Source of the DNA: Burkholderiales bacterium
GTDB lineage: Bacteria > Pseudomonadota > Gammaproteobacteria > Burkholderiales > Casimicrobiaceae
Length of the DNA: 19,006 nucleotides
NCBI GenBank assembly: GCA_025354075.1
Contig: JANXNO010000567.1
Span: 1-19,006 of the forward strand
Direction of reading: 5' to 3'
The translations under genes and the position numbers were made by a program. Under the pieces are notes generated by a model. That model saw nothing but the letters and a program-made list of their open reading frames with translations. It was not told where the DNA came from and ran no database searches. Below, in pieces: positions 1 to 9,999 of the stretch; positions within the stretch are counted from its first letter, which is position 1, and each line of letters begins with the position of its first letter.

Positions 1-952
1 GACCACGGGCGTGACGATGCGCATGATGGTGGCCGGGTCGGTGTAATGCGCGCCGAGCTGGCTGCGCTTTTTCGGGTCGAGCCCGCGCTCGAACAGGGTG
101 CCGAAAATGGCGACGTCAATCGCGCTCCAGTTGAGCGTGGATGCGGTTTTGAGCGCAGCGACGTCCATCGGCGTGATCATTGGGACGTCGATTTTCTGAA
201 AGAGCCCACCGTTGAACCACGGAATGTCTTCCATGCCGAACAGGCCGCCGTTTTGCATCTTTTCGAAGAGTTCGATCAGAGCGCCGCGCAACTTGTCCGG
301 CGTGATCTGCTTGGCCACGAGCTTTTCAAACAAGCGCTCGGGCAACAGGCCGACGTCTTCCGCAAAGAAGCAGAACAGGCATTGCGTGAGGAAGTGCGCG
401 ACACGCTCGGGCGGCTCACGCCTTTCATTGCGCATACGCTCGGCCACGTCGGCGAAGGCACGGGCTGCGGCCTCGGTAATGTCGCGGTTGGTGCGTTTCG
501 GCTGAAAACTGGCGGGGTCGGTGAAGGCGCGGCGCAGCAGTTCACGCTTGGCGGGATCGCTGAGTTCTTTCAGCGCGACTTCGTAAGTTTCGGTCGGATG
601 CCCGGTGAACTGGGTGAAGATGCGGAACACCATGCGGTCGCAGACGACCAGAAACGGCGGATTGTCGACCGCGCTTGCGTAGTCCTTGAGCCGGCGCAGC
701 GCGCCGACCAAATTACCGCCGGTTTTTGTGTTCCCAAGCGGAGACGCCACGCTTGAAAACGTCGGCGAAACCGCGTTTGCCGTCCAGCCGTTTGGCGCCA
801 AATTCGAAGCTGTAGTTGTCGGCATCGTTTGGCGATTGAACGCCGAGAACGTTGCACAAATCAATGAAATGCGGCTGCGCGCCGCCGCGCTCGGCCCTGC
901 CGTAGCCACCACCGCCAGGCGACCAGTGGCCAATAAAGTCTTCAGGGGTTAT
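1..952 (-). pseudogene. MmeI-like fused restriction endonuclease / N6-adenine DNA methyltransferase, N-terminal part, frameshifted
   Basis: Enzymes of this family carry an N-terminal PD-(D/E)XK nuclease, a helical spacer, an adenine methyltransferase and a target-recognition domain in one chain. Read on the minus strand from 952, the peptide opens ITPEDFIGHWSPGG and continues through PHFIDLC and ADVFKRGVSAWEHK. That last stretch keeps the family nuclease signature D-x9-E-x-K. The frame is then lost in a run of five T (723-727 on the plus strand). With four T it would run on as TGGNLVGALRRLKDYAS and stay open to position 1, through the spacer (PERVAHFLTQCLFCFFAED, FNGGLF) to LGAHYTDPATI, the start of the methyltransferase domain. 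Unshifted, the first frame hits TAA at 713-715. The family start ATG is replaced by ATA (952-950), and the nearest in-frame upstream stop is TAG at 1006-1004. Two independent lesions point to a decaying gene, although a homopolymer sequencing error could explain the frameshift. The SAM-binding and catalytic motifs lie beyond the window. Confidence 0.85.
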
Positions 953-1047
953 GCAGCAAATGTAGCGGGTTGCAACGACCCACAGATCGGTGCTGCAGAA
1001 GCGCTAGTTTCGACGCGATTTGACGTACGGTGATCGTAGCGAAGCAT

Positions 1048-1165
1048 CAGCTTATGGCTGAAATACTTATTGCAATTGGGCTTAAAGCTGGAAATCGTCT
1101 TAAGTTGACTATTAGCCAAAAAGCCGCTTAACCCCATATTCCACGGGGCGTCGCCGAAAAAGTTG
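1048..1165 (-). repeat. 117-bp dispersed intergenic element, copy C
   Basis: This 118-bp copy is inverted relative to the copies at 8238 and 15515. Its plus-strand left end, CAGCTTATGGCTGAAA, matches the reverse complement of the right end of the 8238 copy (CAGCTTTTGGCTGAAA). Its right end, read on the minus strand, gives CAACTTTTTCGG. The interior keeps the blocks ATATGGGGTTAAGCGGCT and ATAGTC seen in the other copies. It lies between the lost start of the R-M pseudogene and the end of dciA and takes up most of that gap. No target-site duplication is evident. Confidence 0.65.
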
Positions 1166-1201
1166 CTTGCGGGTCTGAATATCAGGAAATCGCTGCGCTG
1201 C

Positions 1202-1669
1202 CTACCGCTCAGCCACCGTCTTAGCCAATCGCTTCAAACTGGTTTGCAAACGCTCACTCTGCATTTTATCGGCGGTGGCACTCATTTGTCGCTTGTCTGC
1301 AGCGTTGGGCAATACCCGTGCCCGCCTCGCCAATGCACTATTTGATTGCGTCCTCACTGAAATTTCGTTAAATTTCAATCCCTTACGGTTTAGGTTTGTG
1401 AGCATTTCGGTGCTCATCAAGCGTGCAAAATGCGCGGCTTCTGGAGAATCCACCGTGAGTCTTAGTGTTGTTCCCGAGGCCGTTGCCATGATTACAAAGC
1501 GCTTCAGACGCTCCGGTACTGCCTCAATCAACACGTCGAATTGACGCGAGCCTTCACGGGCGTGTAGCAACGCAGCGCCCAGGGCGGGCATGCGGTCCAG
1601 AAACTGGGTTAAGCCCAGCGGTCGGGGATACAGCGCTCGTCGAGAGCCAGCAGTTTTGAGGAATTTCAC
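1202..1669 (-). CDS. dciA: DciA family protein (DUF721), putative replicative helicase loader
   Basis: DciA/DUF721 proteins are small basic proteins that help load the replicative helicase DnaB in the many bacteria that lack DnaC. The product is 155 residues. It has the family-like PRPLGLTQFLDRMPAL opening, a central fold with VTVDSPEAAHFARLMSTEM-type segments, and a basic C-terminal tail (LQTSLKRLAKTVAER). The assignment rests on this architecture and on position: a DUF721 gene divergent from an M23 peptidase gene and secA is a common betaproteobacterial arrangement. I chose GTG at 1669. The reading frame stays open further upstream, but that stretch is antisense to the M23 gene and looks unlike protein. 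An ATG at 1591 is the alternative start. No clear ribosome binding site precedes GTG 1669, and the leader would lie inside the M23 coding region. The exact family call is moderately sure because DUF721 proteins diverge strongly. Confidence 0.75.
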   Translation of the reverse strand: MKFLKTAGSRRALYPRPLGLTQFLDRMPALGAALLHAREGSRQFDVLIEAVPERLKRFVIMATASGTTLRLTVDSPEAAHFARLMSTEMLTNLNRKGLKFNEISVRTQSNSALARRARVLPNAADKRQMSATADKMQSERLQTSLKRLAKTVAER

Positions 1670-1672
1670 GTG
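1657..1672 (+). promoter_or_regulatory. Ribosome binding site that decides the M23 peptidase start
   Basis: TTGAGGAATTTCAC precedes GTG at 1670. GAGGA sits about 8 bases before the codon, which supports this GTG over the later internal ATG codons. The same CACGTG hexamer (1667-1672) also holds the GTG start of dciA on the other strand. Confidence 0.6.
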
Positions 1673-2581
1673 CAGATTATCGTTGTTTCGAGCGACTTTC
1701 GAACCAAGAAGAGCTTGTCGGTTGGCATTCCACAGGTGATCGGTCTGGTGTTGTCGCTGATGGTGGCGCTGGGCATGACGGCCACGCTTGCCAATTACCT
1801 GTCGCTTAAATATGCAGCTACCAGCAACCATCCATTGATTCGCAGCGTGTTGCTCGCCGATCAACACGCCGAGGCGAAACAGCGCCAGCAGCAGATTCAG
1901 GACAACATCAACAGCCTCGCGGTCAAACTGGGCGAGGTGCAGGCACACATGCTGCGGCTTGATGGCTTGGGCGAAAAGCTGGCCAAGGTCGCGGGCTTGA
2001 AGCCACAAGAACTGCCAAGCGCGACGGCCAATAGCGGTCGCGGCGGTGCGGCCACCGTGGGTGCGCCATTGTCAATTGATGATTTCGCCAAGCAATTGAG
2101 CGAGCTTTCCGGCACGGTCGATGTCAAAGCCGATCAGCTTACGGTGCTTGAAGCGCTGTTGGTGGAAGGCAGCGCGCAGCGCAAATTTCTGCCGACGCTG
2201 CCGCCGATTGAAAATATCAACTACACCTCGAACTTCGGTTACAGGATCGACCCATTCAACGGCCATTCAACGTTCCACGAAGGCGTGGACTTTGCCGCTG
2301 AATCCGGGACGCCCATTAACGCAGCCGCCAGCGGTAAAGTGATTTATGCAGATTTCCACCCCGCCTACGGCAAATGCGTCGAGATTGACCACGGCAACGG
2401 GCTCGTCACACGCTATGCGCATGGCTCCGAGCTGTTGGTCAAAGAAGGCGACCTCGTGGTGCGCGGACAGCGCATTTCGCGCGTGGGTTCGACCGGTCGC
2501 TCCACGGGGCCGCATCTGCATTTTGAAGTACGCCTTAACGGCGTCGCGCAAAACCCAGGTCGCTTCCTCGCGGTGCTCTGA
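1670..2581 (+). CDS. M23 family metallopeptidase, membrane-anchored (LytM-type)
   Basis: This is a predicted zinc peptidase or peptidoglycan-hydrolase-like protein of the cell envelope, 303 residues. After a short basic N-terminus, residues about 19-45 form one membrane segment. Residues about 62-106 look helical and coiled-coil prone (QHAEAKQRQQQIQDNINSL). The C-terminal LytM domain covers about 188-295. Its zinc ligands appear intact: His203 and Asp207 in HEGVD, and the HLH motif (His282, His284) in GPHLHFEVRLNG, with His251 as the further conserved histidine. The periplasmic domain could cut peptidoglycan cross-links or help activate amidases; the sequence does not distinguish these. The gene is divergent from dciA with abutting start codons and lies 155 bases ahead of secA on the same strand. 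Confidence 0.9.
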   Translation: MQIIVVSSDFRTKKSLSVGIPQVIGLVLSLMVALGMTATLANYLSLKYAATSNHPLIRSVLLADQHAEAKQRQQQIQDNINSLAVKLGEVQAHMLRLDGLGEKLAKVAGLKPQELPSATANSGRGGAATVGAPLSIDDFAKQLSELSGTVDVKADQLTVLEALLVEGSAQRKFLPTLPPIENINYTSNFGYRIDPFNGHSTFHEGVDFAAESGTPINAAASGKVIYADFHPAYGKCVEIDHGNGLVTRYAHGSELLVKEGDLVVRGQRISRVGSTGRSTGPHLHFEVRLNGVAQNPGRFLAVL

Positions 2582-2621
2582 CACCAATTCATCGTCGGGC
2601 GTACCGCGCCCGTTCCGCCTC

Positions 2622-2643
2622 GCCGACCTCGTCGGCTTAAAAT
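2622..2643 (+). promoter_or_regulatory. Short hairpin plus TAAAAT box between the M23 gene and secA
   Basis: GCCGAC (2622-2627) and GTCGGC (2631-2636) form a 6-bp stem with a 3-base loop, directly followed by TTAAAAT. TAAAAT (2638-2643) could be a -10 box for secA, or the hairpin could be a weak terminator of the M23 gene. There is no good T-tract and no convincing -35 box. Nothing else is recognisable in this gap. Confidence 0.25.
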
Positions 2644-2736
2644 CTAGGGTTTCGCCCGCGCTGCCTCATCATGCATGGATAAGGCTCGCGGGCATTGCCA
2701 CATTTGCCGCGCACTCAATCCGCGCGACCACAGACC

Positions 2737-5457
<2,721 letters not shown>

Positions 5458-5464
5458 CCCCTGA

Positions 5465-5490
5465 AACCGCCGATAGCGGTTGGCGATTTT
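5465..5490 (+). terminator. Possible weak intrinsic terminator after secA
   Basis: AACCGC (5465-5470) and GCGGTT (5476-5481) form a 6-bp stem around a 5-base loop. A GGCGATTTT tail follows, ending in four T at 5487-5490. It sits 8 bases after the secA stop and runs straight into the REPIN hairpin at 5491, so the two may act together. Confidence 0.35.
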
Positions 5491-5558
5491 GTAGGAGCGG
5501 CTTGCCGCGATCAGCGTAAGGCGTAACTTCGCTGCTGGTCGCGGTAAGCCGCTCCTAC
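5491..5558. repeat. REPIN-like inverted REP pair, copy 1 (secA-argJ gap)
   Basis: The left arm (5491-5514) begins GTAGGAGCGGCTTGCCGCGA. The right arm (5535-5558) is its inverted partner ending CCGCTCCTAC. The 24-base arms pair at 22 positions around a 20-base loop, which would make a strong hairpin in RNA or single-stranded DNA. The same core occurs at 6828, 15427, 17359 and 17811. Confidence 0.85.
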
Positions 5559-5586
5559 GTTCGGATCATCATAAAACTTTTGAATC

Positions 5587-6825
5587 ATGCCAGTTTCCTA
5601 CGCCCCTCTAGACCCCGTTCTCGCTCACCCTGTCGCGGGGGTGCGCTTCGCTGCCGTGCAGGCGGGCGTACGCAAACCCAATCGCTACGACCTGCTAATT
5701 GCTGAGTTCGACGAAGCAACGGCAGTCGGTGGCGTGTTCACGCTGAACCGCTTCGCCGCCGCGCCAGTACAGGTGTGTCGCGAACATTTGGCGGCCAGCG
5801 CGAACATTCGCGCGCTAGTGGTCAACACCGGCATCGCCAACGCAGCGACTGGCGAGCTGGGTCTCACCAATGCCCGCGCTAGCTGCGCGAGCGTGGCGGG
5901 GGCTTTAGGCGTCACAGCGGCGCAAGTGTTGCCTTTTTCCACTGGCGTCATCCTTGAACACCTGCCGATGGATCGCATCAACGCGGGCATCAACGCCGCC
6001 GCCGCAGAACTCAATGCGAATCAACTCGCCGCGTGGGATCGTGTTGCGCAAACGATCATGACCACCGACACAGTCTACAAACTTGCCAGCGCGCAGGCGA
6101 CAGTCGGTGGCAAAACGATCAACGTCACCGGCATCGCCAAGGGCGCCGGCATGATCCAGCCGAACATGGCGACCCTGCTCTCGTTCGTATTCACCGACGC
6201 AGCCATCGCACCCGCGTTGTTGCAACCGCTGGCCAAGCATGTGGCCGATACCAGCTTCAACCGCGTCACGGTCGACGGGGACACGTCAACCAACGACAGC
6301 TACATCATCGCAGCGACCGGTAAGGCGGGCAACGCGCCCGTAACTGCCCTCGATTCCGTGGATGGCGCTGCCCTGATAAAGGCGCTCGAACAGGTTAGCC
6401 TGACCCTTGCACAAGCCATCGTGCGCGACGGCGAAGGTGCGACTAAATTCATGACGATCGCCGTGAGCGGCGGCAAAGATGTGGCCGAATGTGACCGCAT
6501 CGCGCGTGCCGTAGCGCATTCACCGCTGGTGAAAACCGCGTTTTTCGCGTCTGATCCAAACCTTGGGCGCATTCTCGCGGCGGTAGGTTACGGCGCGCCA
6601 ATGGATCTCGATCCCGCGAAAGTCACCGTGCATTTGAACGAAGTATTGGTCGCAGAAAAAGGCGGTCGCGCCGCGAGTTATTCTGAGGCCGACGGTGCAC
6701 GCACGATGAAAAATGAAGACATCACAGTCGCGATTGATCTCGGTCGCGGCGCGGCGTCGCAGACGGTCTACACCTGCGATTTTTCGTATGACTACGTGAA
6801 GATCAACGCGGAATATCGCAGCTAG
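5587..6825 (+). CDS. argJ: Bifunctional ornithine acetyltransferase / N-acetylglutamate synthase ArgJ
   Basis: ArgJ transfers acetyl from N-acetylornithine to glutamate in the cyclic arginine pathway. The bifunctional type also makes N-acetylglutamate from acetyl-CoA. The 412-residue product has the family hallmark [16 protein letters not shown]. The chain cleaves itself before Thr196 of the MAT triplet, giving an alpha chain of 195 residues and a beta chain whose new N-terminal Thr is the nucleophile. Other conserved stretches are NTGIANA near 83, [23 protein letters not shown] and [17 protein letters not shown]. Sequence alone does not settle mono- versus bifunctional activity. No strong ribosome binding site precedes ATG 5587. 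REPINs flank the gene on both sides, so it may be transcribed on its own. Confidence 0.97.
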   Translation: MPVSYAPLDPVLAHPVAGVRFAAVQAGVRKPNRYDLLIAEFDEATAVGGVFTLNRFAAAPVQVCREHLAASANIRALVVNTGIANAATGELGLTNARASCASVAGALGVTAAQVLPFSTGVILEHLPMDRINAGINAAAAELNANQLAAWDRVAQTIMTTDTVYKLASAQATVGGKTINVTGIAKGAGMIQPNMATLLSFVFTDAAIAPALLQPLAKHVADTSFNRVTVDGDTSTNDSYIIAATGKAGNAPVTALDSVDGAALIKALEQVSLTLAQAIVRDGEGATKFMTIAVSGGKDVAECDRIARAVAHSPLVKTAFFASDPNLGRILAAVGYGAPMDLDPAKVTVHLNEVLVAEKGGRAASYSEADGARTMKNEDITVAIDLGRGAASQTVYTCDFSYDYVKINAEYRS

Positions 6826-6827
6826 TT

Positions 6828-6903
6828 GTTTTTGTAGGAGCGGCTTGCCGCGACCTGCGGATCAACGCGAACAAAGGCCGCGGCAAGCCGCTCCTACAAA
6901 AAC
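6828..6903. repeat. REPIN-like inverted REP pair, copy 2, abutting the DUF815 start codon
   Basis: The two 25-base arms (6828-6852 and 6879-6903) are perfectly complementary: GTTTTTGTAGGAGCGGCTTG... against ...CCGCTCCTACAAAAAC. The loop is 26 bases. It starts 3 bases after the argJ stop and its last base touches the ATG at 6904. It is the best-preserved copy in the window. The flanking T and A runs would also make it terminator-like in both directions. Confidence 0.9.
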
Positions 6904-7791
6904 ATGAGCCAATCCAGCAAACAGTTTCTAGAGACATTAACGCGCATCGCCGCTGCCCTTGAGCGTATGGCACCGCCGCCGCACGACACGCCGGATTTCA
7001 CGGCGTGCATCGCCGCGCGCTGGCGTGTGTCGGGCACGCACAAATATCTGGAAACCGTGCAGCACGTGCATCACATGGAGGCCGACTGGCTGATTGGTGT
7101 TGAAGCGCAGCATGATTTGATTGACCGCAACACGGCGCAATTCGTGAGCGGAAAGCCGGCCAACAACGTGCTGCTCACTGGCTCGCGCGGCACTGGAAAA
7201 AGCTCGCTCGTTAAAGCGATGCTGGCGCGCTATTCGCTGCAAGGGCTGCGCCTGATTGAGGTGGAAAAAGAGCACCTCAACGACATGCCCGACATCGTGG
7301 ATTTGATCGCCAACGAGCCGTACCGATTCGTGTTGTTTTGCGACGATCTTTCGTTTGACACTGGCGACGGCAGCTACAAGGCGCTGAAGGCGATCCTCGA
7401 TGGATCCATCGCCGCAGCGACGCCCAATGTGTTGCTGTATGCGACGTCCAATCGCCGCCATCTGCTGCCCGAATATTTTCACGAAAACGAAGAGACGAAG
7501 TACGTCGGCGAAGAGGTTCACTTCGGTGAAAGTATCGAGGAAAAAGTGTCGCTTTCCGAGCGCTTCGGCCTGTGGATTTCGTTCTATCCGTTCTCGCAAG
7601 ACGACTATCTGGCCGCGGTCAAATCGTGGGTTGAGCAGTTGGGCGCGAGTGTTCCGCAGGAGGTTACGGCGCGCGAGGTTTTTGATCGTGACGCTTTGAA
7701 CTGGGCACTGCAACGCGGCTCACGTTCGGGCCGTGTAGCGTATCAATTCGCGCGTGATTTTGCAGGCCGAATCGCCGATGCCGTCCGTTGA
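6904..7791 (+). CDS. DUF815 family P-loop ATPase (AAA+-like)
   Basis: The 295-residue product belongs to the DUF815 ATP-binding family, common in proteobacteria and without a settled function. Walker A is GSRGTGKSS (about 93-101), Walker B FVLFCDD (142-148), and a sensor-like TSNRR follows at 181-185. Conserved family stretches include PANNVLLTGSRGTGKSS, EKVSLSERFGLWISFYPF and RGSRSGRVAYQFARDFAG. The protein has no membrane segment and should be cytoplasmic. The ATG at 6904 has no Shine-Dalgarno sequence because the REPIN arm lies directly upstream. The N-terminus MSQSSKQFLETLTRIAAALERM is family-like, so I keep this start; ATG at 6967 is the alternative. The end overlaps the following Nudix gene by 14 bases, suggesting translational coupling. 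Confidence 0.9.
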   Translation: MSQSSKQFLETLTRIAAALERMAPPPHDTPDFTACIAARWRVSGTHKYLETVQHVHHMEADWLIGVEAQHDLIDRNTAQFVSGKPANNVLLTGSRGTGKSSLVKAMLARYSLQGLRLIEVEKEHLNDMPDIVDLIANEPYRFVLFCDDLSFDTGDGSYKALKAILDGSIAAATPNVLLYATSNRRHLLPEYFHENEETKYVGEEVHFGESIEEKVSLSERFGLWISFYPFSQDDYLAAVKSWVEQLGASVPQEVTAREVFDRDALNWALQRGSRSGRVAYQFARDFAGRIADAVR

Positions 7792-8233
7792 CACTCCGCG
7801 CTTCGACGCCAACGACACACGTCCGTTGACCCGCGTTGCGGTAGCCATCATCGAGCGAACGGTCAACGGCGACTATCAGGTGCTTTTCGCGCAGCGCCCC
7901 ACCGGCAAAGCGTACGCAGGTTATTGGGAATTTCCCGGCGGCAAAATCGAAGCGGGCGAGTCGGTGATCGACGCACTGATCCGCGAAATCGACGAAGAGT
8001 TGGGCCTGCACGTAAAGAGCGCGACGCTGTGGCGATCCGAGCGATTCAGCTACGAGCACGCCCACGTTGAACTAAATTTTTGCCGCAGCAACGACTGGTC
8101 TGGCGAACCGCATGGCCGCGAGGGGCAGGCGTTTGTGTGGCAATCGCCCGATGCAATAACGCTCTCGCCGTTATTACCTGCGCTGCATGCGGCAGAGAGT
8201 CGTGTCTTGGTGGGATTGAGTCGCAACGCTTAG
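7778..8233 (+). CDS. mutT: Nudix hydrolase, MutT-like (8-oxo-dGTP diphosphatase)
   Basis: MutT-type Nudix enzymes hydrolyse oxidised nucleotides such as 8-oxo-dGTP and so prevent A:T to C:G transversions. The product is 151 residues from ATG 7778. A complete Nudix box G-x5-E-x7-REUxEExGU is seen at residues 55-77 (GGKIEAGE ... REIDEELGL), preceded by YWEFPGG, which is typical of MutT. An in-frame ATG at 7754 exists but would lengthen the overlap with the DUF815 gene; 7778 gives a 14-base overlap. The product is a plain single-domain form without the C-terminal thiamine-phosphate-synthase-like domain that some proteobacterial MutT proteins carry. Substrate specificity within Nudix is inferred from the motif and from chromosomal context. 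Confidence 0.88.
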   Translation: MPSVDTPRFDANDTRPLTRVAVAIIERTVNGDYQVLFAQRPTGKAYAGYWEFPGGKIEAGESVIDALIREIDEELGLHVKSATLWRSERFSYEHAHVELNFCRSNDWSGEPHGREGQAFVWQSPDAITLSPLLPALHAAESRVLVGLSRNA

Positions 8234-8237
8234 GTAT

Positions 8238-8354
8238 CAGCTTTTTAGTGAAACGCCCGTTAAATAAGGGCTAAAGCGGCTATTTTATCGATAGTCGATA
8301 ATCGACTAAATCCACTGCTATACTCATAGTGAATAGGGTTTCAGCCAAAAGCTG
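8238..8354 (+). repeat. 117-bp dispersed intergenic element, copy A
   Basis: The ends are imperfect terminal inverted repeats: CAGCTTTTTAGTGAAAC at the left (8238-8254), and at the right (8338-8354) a stretch whose reverse complement is CAGCTTTTGGCTGAAAC, 14 of 17 matching. The interior holds GTTAAATAAGGGCTAAAG, and at 8292-8308 the perfect palindrome TAGTCGATAATCGACTA. It occupies almost the whole gap between the convergent mutT and yacG genes, so its ends could pair in both transcripts. Confidence 0.7.
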
Positions 8355-8365
8355 CAGTGGAAAAA

Positions 8366-8560
8366 TCAGTCTAACCCACGCGAAATTTCAGCGTTCTGAT
8401 CATTGCCGTCTGGTGGCGTCGCATTGGCGATTCGGTATTCCTCATTTGCCCAAGCGCCAAAATCGATGTTTTTGCAGCGCTCAGAGCAGAACGGGCGAAA
8501 CTTGTTTTCGGGAATCCAAAGGACTGCTTTTTCGCAGCGGGGGCAGGCAACAACTGTCAT
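8366..8560 (-). CDS. yacG: DNA gyrase inhibitor YacG, zinc-binding
   Basis: YacG is a small zinc protein that binds GyrB and inhibits DNA gyrase. The 64-residue product has the four zinc cysteines Cys6, Cys9, Cys25 and Cys29 in CPRC and CSERC, then the conserved [14 protein letters not shown] segment. The length is usual for the family. It is the last gene of the minus-strand operon and starts 9 bases after the zapD stop, the same zapD-yacG neighbourhood known in E. coli and many proteobacteria. The repeat element at 8238-8354 lies just beyond its end. Confidence 0.95.
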   Translation of the reverse strand: MTVVACPRCEKAVLWIPENKFRPFCSERCKNIDFGAWANEEYRIANATPPDGNDQNAEISRGLD

Positions 8561-8569
8561 ACACAGATA

Positions 8570-9355
8570 TTAAAGTCCGCACAGCGCGAGCCTGAACGGA
8601 ATGTTTCGCGTCGTGACACCGGCGCGGCCCATGCCCTGAAACTGCGGGCTTTGGTCAAGAAAACGCACGTTCACCGTGTATTTGTTCGCACTGACTTCGG
8701 GCACCACGGCGTGCCCGGCTTCCACCGCGATGCGCGCCAGCAAAGGCGGTCGCGTGCTCGCCAATGCACGCTGAAAATTGCCGTGGTGGGCCATCTCATC
8801 CGCCATCTGACTCGACTCGCGCAGCAAGCGCAACACCAGCACCACCGCCTCTTCCAGCGGGGCCAGCGGATCGAGCCATTCCTTGAGCTGCTGGCGGCGC
8901 TCAGACTCGCTGTGCTGCAGCCAACTGTGCAGCATCGGCAATTCAAATGCGCAGGCACCGCCGGGGCTGGCGGCGCGTTGTCGGACTGCTTGCAGCCAAT
9001 CGGTGTCGCGCAAGTGCTGGCCAATCTTGCCGATTTGCCCATGCAGATCGTGAATCACCGCGTCCATATCGCTCAAAAATTCCGTAAGCGCCTCGCGCGC
9101 TACGTCGGGGTTGTCAAGTTGTGTGCCCCACACGTTTCGCTGGCGATCCAGCTCCTGTAACAAATCCGTTTTCAGATCATTGCGGCCCGCGGTATCCACG
9201 ATGTGAAACAGGCCCAGCAGCGCGCTGCGATGATCGATGCTGTCCTTGCGCGCAGCGAACACGCGGGTACGCCCAAACAACTCCTCCAGCCGCAACCAGG
9301 TGCGCGCGCGCTCGGTCAGCGGGCATTCAAAGGTGAGCGCGTCGGGCGTGTTCAT
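8570..9355 (-). CDS. zapD: Cell division protein ZapD
   Basis: ZapD (formerly YacF, DUF1342) is a cytoplasmic protein that cross-links FtsZ filaments at the division ring. The product is 261 residues, near the usual 245-255. It shows family stretches FECPLTERARTWLRLEELF at the N-terminus, LLQELDRQRNVW, and a C-terminal beta-rich part with KYTVNVRFLDQSPQ. The N-terminal half is helical, as expected. Its start overlaps the coaE stop in an ATGA (4 bases), so the two are probably translationally coupled. The coaE-zapD-yacG order is the same as in E. coli. Confidence 0.95.
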   Translation of the reverse strand: MNTPDALTFECPLTERARTWLRLEELFGRTRVFAARKDSIDHRSALLGLFHIVDTAGRNDLKTDLLQELDRQRNVWGTQLDNPDVAREALTEFLSDMDAVIHDLHGQIGKIGQHLRDTDWLQAVRQRAASPGGACAFELPMLHSWLQHSESERRQQLKEWLDPLAPLEEAVVLVLRLLRESSQMADEMAHHGNFQRALASTRPPLLARIAVEAGHAVVPEVSANKYTVNVRFLDQSPQFQGMGRAGVTTRNIPFRLALCGL

Positions 9356-9999
9356 TGCACCTCGGTGACCTGCATTTTTGCGAGTGTTGCGTTGGCGGTG
9401 AATACGCGATGCAAATTTGAAACTTGCTGTTCAAGCATTGATTCAGCGCCCGAATTGTCGATAACGAATTGAGCAAGCAATAACTTGTCTGCCCGTGACA
9501 TCTGACTGGCGATGATTTGTTTCACAGTAGTCAGCGGTACGCCACGAATGCGCGTGACGCGCTCAACTTGCGTGGCCTCATCAACGTCGACCAGAACAGC
9601 GCAATCGATGCGATCCGCGTAGCCTTTTGACTCAAACAATAGCGGTACCATGTGGATAACGTAAGGCGCATTTATGGCCTCAGCGGAGACAAGTGCAGCC
9701 TTCGTTTCGGCACGAATCATTGGGTGCAGAATGGTTTCGAGCTTCGCGCGTTCTGACGGCTGCTCAAACACTCGCTGGCGCAGTGCGGCACGATCTAGTA
9801 CGCCGTTGGTGACCACGCAAGCAAAGGCGTCGGCGATTGCTGGTATGGCTGGGCCGTTGGCTTGCGTCAACGAGTGCGACAGCGCGTCGGCATCAACGAT
9901 GAACGCACCCAGCCTTGCAAAATGCGCAGCCGCACTCGATTTCCCGGAGCCGATGCCACCCGTCAGCCCCACCACGAATTGATCGGACTTTGTGGTCAT
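9352..9999 (-). CDS. coaE: Dephospho-CoA kinase CoaE
   Basis: CoaE phosphorylates the 3'-hydroxyl of dephospho-CoA, the last step of coenzyme A synthesis, in the cytoplasm. The 215-residue product carries the P-loop GGIGSGKS (residues 14-21) after the typical VGLTGG start, followed by FARLGAFIVDADALSH with the conserved D-A-D, then the LHP motif (ETILHPMIRAE) and VPLLFES. Its start overlaps the pilD stop by 4 bases (ATGA) and its end overlaps the zapD start in the same way. The whole block appears to be one transcript from pilB. Confidence 0.97.
   Translation of the reverse strand: MTTKSDQFVVGLTGGIGSGKSSAAAHFARLGAFIVDADALSHSLTQANGPAIPAIADAFACVVTNGVLDRAALRQRVFEQPSERAKLETILHPMIRAETKAALVSAEAINAPYVIHMVPLLFESKGYADRIDCAVLVDVDEATQVERVTRIRGVPLTTVKQIIASQMSRADKLLLAQFVIDNSGAESMLEQQVSNLHRVFTANATLAKMQVTEVQ

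Noticed and set aside
46..756. Plus-strand open frame of 236 codons
   Set aside because: It is antisense to the MmeI-like gene in register with its codons. The minus strand gives clear family motifs and the plus frame gives none.
1670..2008. Upstream extension of the dciA reading frame to 2008
   Set aside because: This part is antisense to the M23 gene, which has clear membrane and coiled-coil features. The translated extension is not protein-like, so dciA is begun at 1669.
5491..6903. The REPIN hairpins around argJ as a two-unit CRISPR-like array
   Set aside because: The units are inverted pairs over 1.2 kb apart with a whole gene between them. There is no regular spacer pattern and there are no cas genes.
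6937..7713. Minus-strand open frame of 258 codons
   Set aside because: It is antisense to the DUF815 ATPase gene, which has intact Walker motifs. It shows no recognisable domain.
8329..8595. Plus-strand open frame of 88 codons
   Set aside because: It starts inside repeat element A and runs antisense through yacG. No motif supports it.
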